Source of the DNA: RYN-230 sp963813975
GTDB lineage: Bacteria; Actinomycetota; Actinomycetes; Streptosporangiales; Streptosporangiaceae
DNA: 64,000 nt
Direction of reading: 5' to 3'
Assembly: GCA_963813975.1 (NCBI GenBank)
Contig: CAWFAP010000004.1
Span: 248,001-312,000 of the forward strand
Below, one piece after another: positions 34,268-43,541 of the stretch (positions are counted from its first letter, which is position 1; every line of letters begins with the position of its first letter). The notes beneath the pieces are model-generated. The model did no database searches. It was not told the DNA's origin and saw only the letters and a list, made by a program, of their open reading frames with translations. The position numbers and the translations under genes are program-made.

Positions 34268-37114
34268 GTGCCGGGTATCGTGCGGACTGTGCCGTTCAGC
34301 ACGGCCGGGGATCTCGGGGGACTGCTGGAGCGCGAGCGCGAGCTGCGGATGCTGCGCGCTGGGCTCAGCCGGGCATGCACCGGAGACGGCGCCCTCCTGC
34401 TCATCGAAGGCCCGCCCGGCGTCGGCAAAACTGCGTTGATCCGCGGAGCACGGGCGCAAGCCGAGCAGGCGGGCATGCTGGCGCTCGAGGCGACCGGCTC
34501 GGAACTCGAACAGCCCTTCGCCTTCGGCGTGCTGCGCCAGTTGCTGGAACCGGTGATCCGCCAGCCGCCCGGGCGTACCGACCTGTTCGCCGGGGGTGCC
34601 AGCCCTGCGGCCCGCCTGTTCGAGGCCGACGACCACCTGCCGCCCAGCGCTGACATGGGGTTCGAGGCGTTGCACAGCCTGTACTGGCTCATGGTCAACA
34701 TCGCCGACCATACCCCGGTCCTCGTGTCAGTGGACGATTGCCAGTGGGCCGACCGCGACTCGCTGCGCTTCCTGGCCTATCTCGCCCAGCGCATAGAGGG
34801 CCTCGGCATCACGACGGTCCTCGCCGGCCGGCCGCCGGGTCTGGCCGCCGAGGCCGGCTCTCTCTGGGCCCAGCTGGCCTCCCGCCCCGCCGCCATCGCC
34901 CTGTACCCGCCGCCGCTGAGCGAACGCGCCACGATCAACTGGACCCGCCAGCACCTCGGGACCGACGCCGACGAGGAGTTCTGCCGCGCCTGCCACAGCG
35001 CCACCGGCGGCAACCCCCTCTTCCTCCGCGAACTGCTCCGCACCCTCGCCGCCCAGGGCATCGAGCCGTCAGCCGCCGCTGCGACCCAGGTCCAGGCGGT
35101 GGGGCCAGCCGCGGTGCGCCGTTTTATCGTGTACCGGCTCGCCACGCTCGGACCGGAAGCCGCAAGCCTGGCCTGGGCCGTCGCGGTGCTGGGCGATGAC
35201 AGTGAGGTCTCGCTGGCCGCCCAGGCGGCGGGCCTGAGCCCGGACGCAGCCCGGCAGGCCGCCGATGCCCTGGTCCGGGCCGGCCTGTTCAATCCAGCTG
35301 AGCGCCTGGGGTACGTGCACCCGGTCGTCCGGGCCGCGCTGTATGAGGATCTCCCGCCCGGCGAGCGCCAGGCCCGGCACGCGGCGGCGGCCGGGATCCT
35401 GGCCGCCGCGGGCGCGCCCGCCGAACGCGTCACCGCCCACCTGCTGCTGACCGCCCCGAACGGCGATCCCGAGCGGATCACCACGCTCCGGTCGGCTGCG
35501 GCCAGCGCTGCGCGCCGCGGCGCTCCCCGGGCGGCGGCCACCCGGCTGCAGCGCGCGCTGGCCGAGTCCCCGGCTGAGCAGGAGCGGGCTGAGATCCTCA
35601 CCGAGCTGGGCCGCTGCGAGCTGGCCACGCTGCAATTCGGGGCGGCCGAAAACCATCTGCACGCGTGCCTAACGTCCGGTGCCGCGCTGGCCACCCGAGC
35701 CGACGCGGGGTCAATGCTGGGACGGTGCACGATCGTGTCCGGCGGCCGGTCAGCCCAGGTCGCGGCCGACGCCCTCGCGTCGCTGGCCGAAGAACTCCGC
35801 CCGATCGACCCGGAGCGTTCGCTCGAGCTGGGCTCTGAGCTGCTGATGCTCACCACCGCCGTCCCGCGGCTGCGCTCGAGCCTCCCCGCCCAGCTCACCC
35901 GCTTCGACAAGCTGTCGGGAGGCCATCCTGGCTTCGCCGCGATTGCGCGGGTTATCCGGGCTCAGGAACGGTTCTTCCACGGAGGGCCGGCCGCCGAGGC
36001 GGTGGCAGAGATCCAGGCGGTCCTGGAGGCCGGCCTGCCGCCGCGGACCCAGACGGATGCCCTGTTGATCGGCCTGCTGACACTGCGCTATGCGGAGCAG
36101 TACGACCTGGCCATGCGGCTGCTCGAGGTCGCGCTGGAAGGAGCCCGCCGCGAAGGGCACGCGACCCGGCAGGGCCTTATCCACGGGCAGCGGGCCATGA
36201 TCGCCCTGGCCCAGGGATCGATTCATGACGCCCAGGTCGAGGCGGACACCGGACTGCTGCTCGTGAAGGAACCGCACTTCGCGATCGTGCAGCTCGTCGC
36301 GGTGGCGATCGACGCGCACGTCGAGCGGGGGGAACTGGATGCCGCCGACGCGCTAGCCAGGAGAGTTAGCCCGGCCACGATCGCTGAGGATGGCACCTAC
36401 ATGCCCGCGTTCCTGGCCGCCCGCGGGTGCTTGCGGATCGCCCAGGGCCGGTCCGACGACGGCGTCGCCGACCTGCTGTGGGCCAGGCTGATGGAGGAGT
36501 CGCGGGGCCTGCCGTGGCCAGGCGACTGGCGGATCCGCGCCGCTCCGGCGCTGTCCGCACTCGGCCAGCACGACCTGGCCGACCAGCTCGCCCGCGAGCA
36601 GCTCACGCTCGCCCGGGGGGTTGGCGTCCCCGGCGCACTGGGCATGTCGCTGCACGCCGCAGGCCTGGTGGCGGGCGGGGCCGAGGGGCAGGCGATGCTC
36701 TTCGAAGCCGTGGCGACGCTGGAGCATAGTCCCGCGCGGCTGGAGCTGGCGCACGCGCTCGCCGACCTGGGTGCCCAGCTGAGCCGCGCACACCGCCGGG
36801 CGGAAGGCCGCGACGCCCTGCGCCGGGCCATCAAGCTGGCCAGCGAGTCCGGCGCCCTGGCCCTGGCCGAACGCGCCCTGGCCGAGCTGCACGCCGGGCC
36901 CGGCCGCCGAGCGCGGACCGAACTGACCGGGCCGTCCGCACTGACCGCCGCGGAGTGGCGGGTGTGCCGGGAAGCGGCCGCGGGGCAGACCAACCGGGAG
37001 CTTGCCCAGGCCCTGTTCGTAACCGAGAAGACCATCGAGCGGCACCTCAGCAGCGCTTACGCCAAGCTCGGGATCCGGTCGCGGTTCCAGCTGGCGGCGG
37101 CCATCGGCGAGTAG
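34268..37114 (+). CDS. LAL-type LuxR regulator (ATPase plus C-terminal HTH)
   Basis: A 948-residue regulator. The N-terminal P-loop ATPase shows Walker A (LLLIEGPPGVGKTALI), Walker B (PVLVSVDDCQWAD) and the winged region; a long helical TPR-like middle senses ligands or partners; the C-terminal LuxR HTH is LTAAEWRVCREAAAGQTNRELAQALFVTEKTIERHLSSAYAKLGI. The layout is the MalT/LAL type that activates catabolic or secondary-metabolism genes. The start is GTG at 34268, with further GTG codons within 25 bases. It lies just before an MMPL transporter gene on the same strand, which it may control. Confidence 0.92.
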   Translation: MPGIVRTVPFSTAGDLGGLLERERELRMLRAGLSRACTGDGALLLIEGPPGVGKTALIRGARAQAEQAGMLALEATGSELEQPFAFGVLRQLLEPVIRQPPGRTDLFAGGASPAARLFEADDHLPPSADMGFEALHSLYWLMVNIADHTPVLVSVDDCQWADRDSLRFLAYLAQRIEGLGITTVLAGRPPGLAAEAGSLWAQLASRPAAIALYPPPLSERATINWTRQHLGTDADEEFCRACHSATGGNPLFLRELLRTLAAQGIEPSAAAATQVQAVGPAAVRRFIVYRLATLGPEAASLAWAVAVLGDDSEVSLAAQAAGLSPDAARQAADALVRAGLFNPAERLGYVHPVVRAALYEDLPPGERQARHAAAAGILAAAGAPAERVTAHLLLTAPNGDPERITTLRSAAASAARRGAPRAAATRLQRALAESPAEQERAEILTELGRCELATLQFGAAENHLHACLTSGAALATRADAGSMLGRCTIVSGGRSAQVAADALASLAEELRPIDPERSLELGSELLMLTTAVPRLRSSLPAQLTRFDKLSGGHPGFAAIARVIRAQERFFHGGPAAEAVAEIQAVLEAGLPPRTQTDALLIGLLTLRYAEQYDLAMRLLEVALEGARREGHATRQGLIHGQRAMIALAQGSIHDAQVEADTGLLLVKEPHFAIVQLVAVAIDAHVERGELDAADALARRVSPATIAEDGTYMPAFLAARGCLRIAQGRSDDGVADLLWARLMEESRGLPWPGDWRIRAAPALSALGQHDLADQLAREQLTLARGVGVPGALGMSLHAAGLVAGGAEGQAMLFEAVATLEHSPARLELAHALADLGAQLSRAHRRAEGRDALRRAIKLASESGALALAERALAELHAGPGRRARTELTGPSALTAAEWRVCREAAAGQTNRELAQALFVTEKTIERHLSSAYAKLGIRSRFQLAAAIGE

Positions 37115-37283
37115 CCACCCGGGCGCTTCCCGCTGACCGACAACTCCTTCCCCGGCTGCGCCACAGGAAAACGGTAGGGAAAACACTCGGGGATCCCCGC
37201 TTGTGAGTGGTCCGTTTCCCCGGCACGTTGGCGTGAGACCCACGTAATCAGCGGTGATACCGCTCCAAGAGGAAGACTCCGTC

Positions 37284-39584
37284 ATGACCGGTGCGCTCTA
37301 CAGTCTGGCGCGGTTCTGCGCCCGCCACCGTTACCTCGTCCTCTCCGCCTGGCTGATCGTAACGGTCGTCCTGGTCGGCGTGTCACATCAGCTCGGCAAC
37401 CACACGAGCGACGACCTGACTCTGCCCGGTACGGGCAGCCAGCAGGCCACCGACACGCTCAGCAAGTCGTTCCCCGACCAGGCGAACGGGTCCAGCCCGA
37501 TCGTCCTGCACGTCAGCCACGGGAAACTGACCGACTCCCAGTACGCCAGCGCGGTGAACCAGGCGGCGGCCGACGTGGCCAAGGCCAGCCACGTGGCCTC
37601 GGTGGTCAACCCGCTCACCTCGCAAGGCGCCTCTGCGCTCAGCAAGAACCAGGCGACCGGCTACCTGTCGGTGACGTTGTCGGTCAGCCCGGGAGCGCTG
37701 TCCGAGAGTGACGCCCAGACGATCATCAACGCGGCGGCCAGGCCGGCCCAGGCGGCCGGGATCCAGGTGCAGACCGGCGGCCAGCTGGGCCAGAAGGTGT
37801 CCACCCCGTCCACCGAGTCCAGCGAGCTGATCGGGATCATCGCCGCGATGGTGATCCTCACGTTCGTGTTCGGGACCGTGGTGGCGATGCTGCTGCCGAT
37901 CCTGACCGCGATCCTCGGCCTGGCCTCGACGCTGTCGATCGTCACGATCCTCAGCCACGTCACGACGGTGTCCACGGTGGCGCCGACCCTGGCCACGATG
38001 ATCGGGCTGGGCGTCGGGATCGACTACGCCCTGTTCATCGTGACCCGGCACTTCCGCGGCCTGGGCGCTGGCCTGGACGTGCGGGAATCGCTGGCCCGCG
38101 CGGTGGCGACTTCCGGCGGAGCGGTGACCTTCGCGGGCGGGACGGTGACCATCGCGCTCGTTTCGCTGGCGGTGGCCCGCATCCCGCTGGTGACCACGTT
38201 GGGCCTGATGGCCGCCGTCGCGGTGGTGGTCGCGGTGCTGGCCGCGCTCACCCTGCTGCCCGCGCTGCTCGCGATCACCGGCCCGCACATCAACTCGCTG
38301 CGGGTCCGCGGCCGCCATCCCAAGCACGATGCCGCGACGGGCGAAACGAAGGGGCTGTGGGCCCGGTGGGCCGAAGGCGTCGCCCGCCGCCCGGTAGTCG
38401 CTGGACTGGCCGCCCTAGCAATCCTCATCCCGCTGGCGACCCCGCTGTTCTCGCTGAACCTGGGCCAGAAGGACGTCGCCGCGCTGCCCACGTCGACCAC
38501 CGCGCGCCAGGCCTACGATCTGCTCTCGGGCAACTTCGGTCCGGGGGTGAACGGGCCGCTGCTGATCGCTGTGAAGCTCGGCTCTCCCGCGCAGCCCTCC
38601 GGCACGCAGCCCGCCCCGTCCGGCGCTGACCCGCGAGCCACCGACCCGCGGCTGCAGAAACTGGAGCAGGACGTCTCGAAGACCAAGGGAGTGACGGCGG
38701 TCGCGCCGGTGCAGATCGACAAGGCCGGGACCACCGCCTATTTCAACGCCATCGCCACGACCGGCCCGTCCCAGCAGGCCACCGCCGACCTGGTGAGCAC
38801 GCTGCGGTCCACCGTGATCCCTGCGGCGCAGAAGGGCACGGACCTGAAGGCCTACGTGGGCGGCACCACGGCCGGCTATGTCGATCTCGCCTCGAACATC
38901 TCCAGCAAGCTCCCGCTGCAGATCCTGGTCGTGATCCTGCTCAGCTTCCTGCTGCTGACCCTGGCGTTCCGCACCGTGGTGATCCCGGTCCAGGCCGCCC
39001 TCATGAACGTCCTGTCGATCGGCGCCGCCTACGGCGTGCTGACGGCACTGTTCCAGTGGGGCTGGCTGCACGGCGCGATCGGCCTGCAGAGCGCGGTCCC
39101 GATCGTTTCCTACGTGCCGTTGTTCATGTTCGCGATCCTGTTCGGGCTGTCCATGGACTACGAGGTGTTCCTGGTCAGCCAGATCGAGGAACACGTGCAC
39201 GAGGGCCAGGACAACAAGAAGTCGGTGGTCTCTGGGCTGATCACCAGCGGGCGGGTCATCACGGCGGCCGCTACGATCATGGTGTTCGTGTTCGGCAGCT
39301 TCGTGCTCAACGGCGATCCGACCGTCAAGCAGTTCGGCATCGGCCTGGCCGTGGCCGTGCTCCTGGACGCCACGATCGTCCGCTGCCTGCTCGTGCCCGC
39401 GCTCATGGTCCTCATGGGCAAGGCCAATTGGTACCTGCCCCGCTGGGTTGACCGCCTGCTGCCCCGGATCAGCATCGAAGGCGCGGAGTACTTCCAGGCC
39501 CGCGACGCCCGTGAGGCCGCCGGGCAACTCCATGGGTCACATCCGGTGCAGTACGCCGAGCCCGAGACAAGCCAGCGCCAGTAA
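37284..39584 (+). CDS. MMPL-family RND-type transporter
   Basis: A 766-residue protein with two MMPL repeats. Each has a large extracytoplasmic loop and a membrane bundle; the signature GLGVGIDYALFIVTRHFRG lies in the first and FGLSMDYEVFLVSQIEEH in the second. Actinobacterial MMPL proteins export lipids or drugs using the proton gradient. The ATG at 37284 has AAGAGGA upstream. The upstream LAL regulator is about 170 bases away; a hairpin terminator follows. Confidence 0.92.
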   Translation: MTGALYSLARFCARHRYLVLSAWLIVTVVLVGVSHQLGNHTSDDLTLPGTGSQQATDTLSKSFPDQANGSSPIVLHVSHGKLTDSQYASAVNQAAADVAKASHVASVVNPLTSQGASALSKNQATGYLSVTLSVSPGALSESDAQTIINAAARPAQAAGIQVQTGGQLGQKVSTPSTESSELIGIIAAMVILTFVFGTVVAMLLPILTAILGLASTLSIVTILSHVTTVSTVAPTLATMIGLGVGIDYALFIVTRHFRGLGAGLDVRESLARAVATSGGAVTFAGGTVTIALVSLAVARIPLVTTLGLMAAVAVVVAVLAALTLLPALLAITGPHINSLRVRGRHPKHDAATGETKGLWARWAEGVARRPVVAGLAALAILIPLATPLFSLNLGQKDVAALPTSTTARQAYDLLSGNFGPGVNGPLLIAVKLGSPAQPSGTQPAPSGADPRATDPRLQKLEQDVSKTKGVTAVAPVQIDKAGTTAYFNAIATTGPSQQATADLVSTLRSTVIPAAQKGTDLKAYVGGTTAGYVDLASNISSKLPLQILVVILLSFLLLTLAFRTVVIPVQAALMNVLSIGAAYGVLTALFQWGWLHGAIGLQSAVPIVSYVPLFMFAILFGLSMDYEVFLVSQIEEHVHEGQDNKKSVVSGLITSGRVITAAATIMVFVFGSFVLNGDPTVKQFGIGLAVAVLLDATIVRCLLVPALMVLMGKANWYLPRWVDRLLPRISIEGAEYFQARDAREAAGQLHGSHPVQYAEPETSQRQ

Positions 39585-39927
39585 GCGAGTACCGGGTAAC
39601 CGCCGCTCCACGTCGGTGGGCCGCCACCTCGGTGGCCCACCGACGAGGTATATGCCAGGGCTCGGCCGCCGAGCCCGGTCAGGATATGGCGGGCCTCGCA
39701 GAGGATCTTGCGGGCCTCGGGACAGGGCGACGGGCAACCCCGGCAAACAGCCGGCCGCCGTCAATGACGAAAGCTACCGACTGCGCCGTGTACTCCGGCG
39801 TAAAGGAGCGGCGTGCCGAACCCATTTCTCGCTCTCCCGACGAATCGGGCAGCTAAGCCGAGTGCCCACCGAAGCGGGTACGGTCCACTCTAGGTCCGCG
39901 GATCCTTAGCTTGCCGATAGTAAGGCG
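39585..39927. other. Intergenic region after the MMPL gene
   Basis: Contains the MMPL terminator at 39611-39645. No gene is supported in the rest. Confidence 0.4.
39611..39645 (+). terminator. Stem-loop terminator after the MMPL gene
   Basis: Perfect 12-bp arms CGTCGGTGGGCC and GGCCCACCGACG with an 11-base loop, 27 bases beyond the stop. Confidence 0.7.
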
Positions 39928-40305
39928 TCAGGCCTGCCGCTTAGCTTTGCGCTCAAGGCGCCGGGCCTGCCGCTTAGCTTTGCGCTCAAGGCGCCGGGCC
40001 TGCCGCTTAGCTTTGCGCTCCAGGAGCTGGACCTGCCGCTTATTCCAGGTAGCCATGCGCTCGAAGGTGCTGGCCCGGTTCTCCTGGCCCAGCCCTCGCA
40101 GCGCCCCCAGCGCGATGACGCCAACGATCACCCGCACATAGAAGTGGCGGCTTCGCAGCACATGACCCACCACGCCCAGCCCGACCAGCCCCAGCGCCGC
40201 TTTCCCGGCAAAGCCCGAGTCCCCCGGCTGCGCCGCCGACCTGCTGCTGCCCGCCACGATGTTGGCCAGCGGCGGCCTCCCGGCCCCTTGTCCTGAACTC
40301 ATCAT
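39928..40305 (-). CDS. Small membrane protein with a basic 11-residue repeat tail
   Basis: A 125-residue protein. A Ser/Gly-rich start leads into one or two hydrophobic segments (GKAALGLVGLGVVGHVL and VRVIVGVIALGALRGL), then a tail made of three copies of the 11-residue unit LERKAKRQARR (33-bp DNA repeat at 39932-40030). The tail is strongly positive and predicted to be helical, so it could bind nucleic acid or acidic membrane lipids. The family is unknown to me. It is preceded on the same strand by a decayed IS110 fragment. Confidence 0.6.
   Translation of the reverse strand: MMSSGQGAGRPPLANIVAGSSRSAAQPGDSGFAGKAALGLVGLGVVGHVLRSRHFYVRVIVGVIALGALRGLGQENRASTFERMATWNKRQVQLLERKAKRQARRLERKAKRQARRLERKAKRQA
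39932..40030. repeat. Three tandem 33-bp coding repeats
   Basis: Two identical 33-base units and a third with four changes, encoding the basic 11-residue repeat of the minus-strand gene. The period is a multiple of three, so copy number can change without shifting the frame. Confidence 0.9.
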
Positions 40306-40389
40306 GCCGCCTCCCGCCCTGAAGCGCCCGCGCACACTGCCAGCGTGCCGCGCGATGAGGCTTCCTGGCATCACCCCCCAGGGGGTGAC

Positions 40390-40605
40390 TCGCGGCGGTG
40401 AGGCGGCGGGCCTTGCCGGGCAGGTCCCGCGGCCGGATCGTGGCGAGCATCGCCCTGGCTTGCTGCGCGGACAGGAACCGCTTCGCCCCGCTGGGAAACA
40501 GCTCCACGGTCTCGTCGTCGGTACCAGGCGGTGCGCGAGGTGCTTGCCAATGCCTTTACATCCCTCGACCGCCCACAGCCGCTCCGGGAACCTGCGGCCC
40601 GCGGC
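40390..40605 (-). pseudogene. IS110-family transposase remnant
   Basis: Two pieces in different frames match the truncated IS110 transposase at 55334-56488. One reads RRFPERLWAVEGCKGIGKHLAHRLV (compare RRWPERTWATEGCQGIGRHIARRLI) and the other SGAKRFLSAQQARAMLATIRPRDLPGKARRL (compare GGAKKDLSAAQARELLATVRPRDAAGQARRR). The section between them in the intact protein is missing, so this is an internally deleted fossil. Confidence 0.75.
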
Positions 40606-40666
40606 GAGCATCCATAGCCCGCCTTGTCCGTGCCCCTTGGCGGAGATGCACCCTAGGCTGGCGAGC

Positions 40667-41542
40667 ATGGTTACCGAGGCTGACATCCGCCTTGCCGACG
40701 GCCGGACCCTGCACGCCTACGACACCCGCACGGACGGGATCGCCAGCAGCCGTGGCGCCCCGGGCTCGTTGGTCGCGGTGTTCTGGCTCCACGGCTCGCC
40801 CAACATCGGCTCGCCACCTGAACCACTGTTCGCGGCCGCCGAAGCGAACGGCCTGCACTGGGTCTCCTACGACCGGCCCGGGTACGGCGGCTCAAGTCCG
40901 CATGACGGCCGGACTATCGCGTCGGCAGCCGCGGACGTGGCGGCGATCGCGGACGCGCTCGGCATCGGCCGGTTCGCCGTGCTTGGCCATTCCGGCGGCG
41001 GCCCGCACGCGCTGGCCTGCGCCGCACTGCTGCCTGAGCACGTCATCGCCGCGGTGAGCGTATCCGCGCCGGCGCCGTTCGACGCAGACGGGCTGGACTG
41101 GTTCGCGGAGCGGTCGCCGGGCATCGCGGCGGAGAACCGCGCGGCGGCCGGCGGGCGGGCGACGCTCGAGGCACACTGGGCCGAGGCCGAGCCCGAGGAC
41201 ATGGGCGCCTTCTTCACCGAGGCTGACATGGCTGCCCTCGACGGCCGCTGGTCATGGCTGGCCGACGTGGCTAGCCAGGCCATTGAGCAGGGTAACGAGG
41301 GATTCCTCGAGGACACCCTGGCCGGCGCCAAGTCGTGGGGGTTCCGCCCGGAAGCCATCCGTGTTCCGATCCTTATCATGCACGGAGCGAAGGACAAGAT
41401 GGTGCCGTGCGCGCACGGTAAATGGCTCGCCGCCTGCTGTCCGGCAGCCGAGTCGCGTATCGTCCCGGACGCGGGTCACATCACCGTGCTCGACAGCGCG
41501 CCGGAGGCGCTGACCTGGCTCGCCGCCCGCGTCCGCGCGTGA
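40667..41542 (+). CDS. Alpha/beta hydrolase
   Basis: A 291-residue alpha/beta fold hydrolase. The first strand and oxyanion motif are VAVFWLHGSPNIG, the nucleophile elbow is LGHSGGGPHALA, the acid is probably Asp in MHGAKDKMVP and the base is His in PDAGHITVLD. The layout matches proline iminopeptidase/haloperoxidase-like hydrolases with a helical cap (residues 145-205). The ATG at 40667 has no strong ribosome site; an earlier start would run through the IS110 remnant. Substrate unknown. Confidence 0.88.
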   Translation: MVTEADIRLADGRTLHAYDTRTDGIASSRGAPGSLVAVFWLHGSPNIGSPPEPLFAAAEANGLHWVSYDRPGYGGSSPHDGRTIASAAADVAAIADALGIGRFAVLGHSGGGPHALACAALLPEHVIAAVSVSAPAPFDADGLDWFAERSPGIAAENRAAAGGRATLEAHWAEAEPEDMGAFFTEADMAALDGRWSWLADVASQAIEQGNEGFLEDTLAGAKSWGFRPEAIRVPILIMHGAKDKMVPCAHGKWLAACCPAAESRIVPDAGHITVLDSAPEALTWLAARVRA

Positions 41543-41918
41543 CGCCCGCAGTTGCCGCGCTGGTGCGCACCACAAGATGACTGCAGGCGTGAAGTGTGCG
41601 TCCCAGCGCCGTTGAATCCTCGTGCGCGTATGGGCGCTTGATCGGGCTAACCGCCTGCACCTGATCGAACGGCTCCGACGGTACGGCGAAAACCCGACTT
41701 CGAGGTCGTCTTGATCGGAGCGCAATAGCAACCGCAGGCTACATCCGGCTGGTAGTCACCGGCTTCCTGTATGACTTGTGCGGTGTATGCCGTTGATGCC
41801 GCTACTACCTGGCGGTTTTCAAGATCGCTAGTGTCGCTTCGACTGCGGTGCTGACCTGGTCTGTTGGTGACGTACTGGTCAACCAATCGCAAGATCGTGC
41901 CGCATGTATCCCGCGGGC
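41543..41918. other. Lower-GC unexplained stretch
   Basis: This 375-base stretch has clearly lower GC than its neighbours. The only frame of any length (minus, 41647-41934) encodes a 95-residue Cys- and Thr-containing peptide with no motif I recognise, and it overlaps the next gene. It may be leftover foreign DNA. Confidence 0.35.
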
Positions 41919-42368
41919 TCAGGGTCGCCTGCATTCGGCATGTCCCGTGATGCGTGACCGTGAGTCGCCCATGTTCACCACCTCATGGTCACCCGGCATT
42001 TCGGGCGGCGTGTGCGTGCGGCCGGTGAACCGGTCCCGGAAAGGCACCGGTCCGGGCTCTTTGAGGGCTGGGTGCACGGCAGCCCGGTCGCAGCTGCCGT
42101 ACAGGTAGACCAGTGACTCAGCCCGGGCACCGGCGACCGCGCGGAGGACGGAGCGCTCGCCTGGCCCGAGCAGCGGGTGAGGGTAACCGGCCGTGCCGTA
42201 GCAGGCATGGCACAGCCCGGCCACCCGCAGGTCCTCGCCAGCCCCCCATTCCGCCAGCAACGCGGCGACGCGGACCAGATGCTCATACAGGCTTCCGCCG
42301 GGATGGGGCAGCTGGCCGGCTCCGTGGTCCAGCAGGAACTCCTGGATCTGCCGTGTTTCGGGCTTCAC
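41919..42368 (-). CDS. DUF6817-like protein
   Basis: A 149-residue protein whose first 95 residues follow the pattern of a small family of HD-like proteins: HGAGQLPHPGGSLYEHLVRVAALLAEWGAGEDLRVAGLCHACYGTAGYP. The conserved His residues could bind metal, which suggests a small hydrolase, but no reaction is known. The GTG start at 42368 is the outer end of a palindrome shared with the divergent CGNR gene, so the two are probably co-controlled. The last 40 residues are low-complexity. Confidence 0.65.
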   Translation of the reverse strand: MKPETRQIQEFLLDHGAGQLPHPGGSLYEHLVRVAALLAEWGAGEDLRVAGLCHACYGTAGYPHPLLGPGERSVLRAVAGARAESLVYLYGSCDRAAVHPALKEPGPVPFRDRFTGRTHTPPEMPGDHEVVNMGDSRSRITGHAECRRP

Positions 42369-42392
42369 GTCACTAGTGATACTCGTGACGTG
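42366..42392. promoter_or_regulatory. Palindrome whose ends are the GTG starts of two divergent genes
   Basis: Perfect 8-bp arms CACGTCAC and GTGACGTG with an 11-base spacer. The outer three bases of each arm are the start codons of the DUF6817-like and CGNR genes. An inner CACTAGTG palindrome is present. Both mRNAs may be leaderless, with the element acting as a shared operator. Confidence 0.65.
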
Positions 42393-42998
42393 AGGTTCCC
42401 GGCAATCCCCGCCAGCGAGCCGTCGGCGGAGGAATTGCGGTTCATCTTCCGGTCCGGGCGGTTGAGCCTGGCGTTCTGCGCGACCGTCGGCGAGCGGTGG
42501 CGCCGCGGCTTCGAGCGGTTGCTTACCCCCGGCGACCTCACCCGCTGGTATGCCGAGGCTCCGGTGGCCGGCGTTCCCGTCCCGGTGACCGGATCGGACC
42601 TGGCTGAAGCGCGGGCAGTGCGCGAAGCGGTCTACCGCACCGCCAAGGCGCTCCTCGGCGGACAGCCGCCGGCCGGCGCCGACGAGGAGGTCATCAACCA
42701 GGCGGCGGCGCCGCCGCCGCCCGTCCCGCGCATGCAACAGAACACGGTGCTGCTGGCCGCGGCCAGGCCGGATCCGGCGGCCAGCGCTCTGAGCGCGGTG
42801 GCCCGCGACGCCATCAGCCTGTTCACCACCACGGACGCCCGGCGGATGCGCGAGTGCGCCAGCCCCGAGTGCGGCCTGCTGTTCCTGGACCTCAGCCGCC
42901 CCGGCCGTCGCCGCTGGTGTTCCAGCAACGCCTGCGGTGGCAAGGCACGCGCCGCCGCCTACCGCCAGCGCCGGCAGCCCCCCGCCGGAACCCGCTGA
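42390..42998 (+). CDS. CGNR zinc-finger domain protein
   Basis: A 202-residue member of the ABATE/CGNR group. The N-terminal domain includes RSGRLSLAFCATVGERW; the C-terminal zinc finger is CASPECGLLFLDLSRPGRRRWCSSNACGGKARAAAYRQR with the Cys-Gly-Asn/Gly-Arg style ending. Such proteins are thought to be transcription regulators. The GTG start at 42390 lies at the end of the shared palindrome, so it probably regulates itself and the divergent DUF6817-like gene. Confidence 0.88.
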   Translation: MRFPAIPASEPSAEELRFIFRSGRLSLAFCATVGERWRRGFERLLTPGDLTRWYAEAPVAGVPVPVTGSDLAEARAVREAVYRTAKALLGGQPPAGADEEVINQAAAPPPPVPRMQQNTVLLAAARPDPAASALSAVARDAISLFTTTDARRMRECASPECGLLFLDLSRPGRRRWCSSNACGGKARAAAYRQRRQPPAGTR

Positions 42999-43541
42999 CC
43001 GTCACGGGTGCGGAACCGGCCTTTCTGCGAACGGAAATTACTGCGGGTCGGCGCGGACACAGTCGATCCGCGCGCCAGGCTGCCCGGATCCGCCGGTTGC
43101 GCACGAACGCCGTTCAGGTACACGGCAGATGACGCCGCGGCGTCTTTCCCGGCCGGCCGGCCGCCCGTTAGGCTCGCGTTATGCCGCCGATCTGGCGTGA
43201 TGGCGGCACTTCGGTGGTCGTCTGGCGCAAACGCGCATATCCGGTAGATCTGGCGCGCTGTCGTGTCCGCTTGCAGATCGCCGGATCATCGTAGGTCTCG
43301 CCCGTCACTCCAGCAGGGTGGTGAGTGCCGTAGAGGCAGATTCGCCCGGCATGCCGCCACCTTCAGGAGGATGCCGGTCAGGCAGGCTGGCTTCCGCCAG
43401 CGTCTCGGCGGCCGCTCGTGCCATCCGTGGCTTGTGCCACGGCGGGGCCCGGGATCCGCGCCCAGCCCTGACTCTCCTTCGGCTTCCCGGACTTGGAGGG
43501 AATCAGTGCTTTCAAAGACCGCGAGGAGTTGCCGTACCGTC
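42999..43541. other. Unassigned region
   Basis: About 540 bases between convergent genes. No reading frame has recognisable features and no repeat or clear terminator was found. Confidence 0.35.

Noticed and set aside
38415..39533. 372-codon frame opposite the MMPL gene
   Set aside because: The plus strand carries unmistakable MMPL signatures; the other strand is rich in His/Arg/Gly repeats typical of antisense frames.
39932..40030. 33-bp repeats considered as a CRISPR array
   Set aside because: No spacers; the repeats are coding and give an 11-residue protein repeat.
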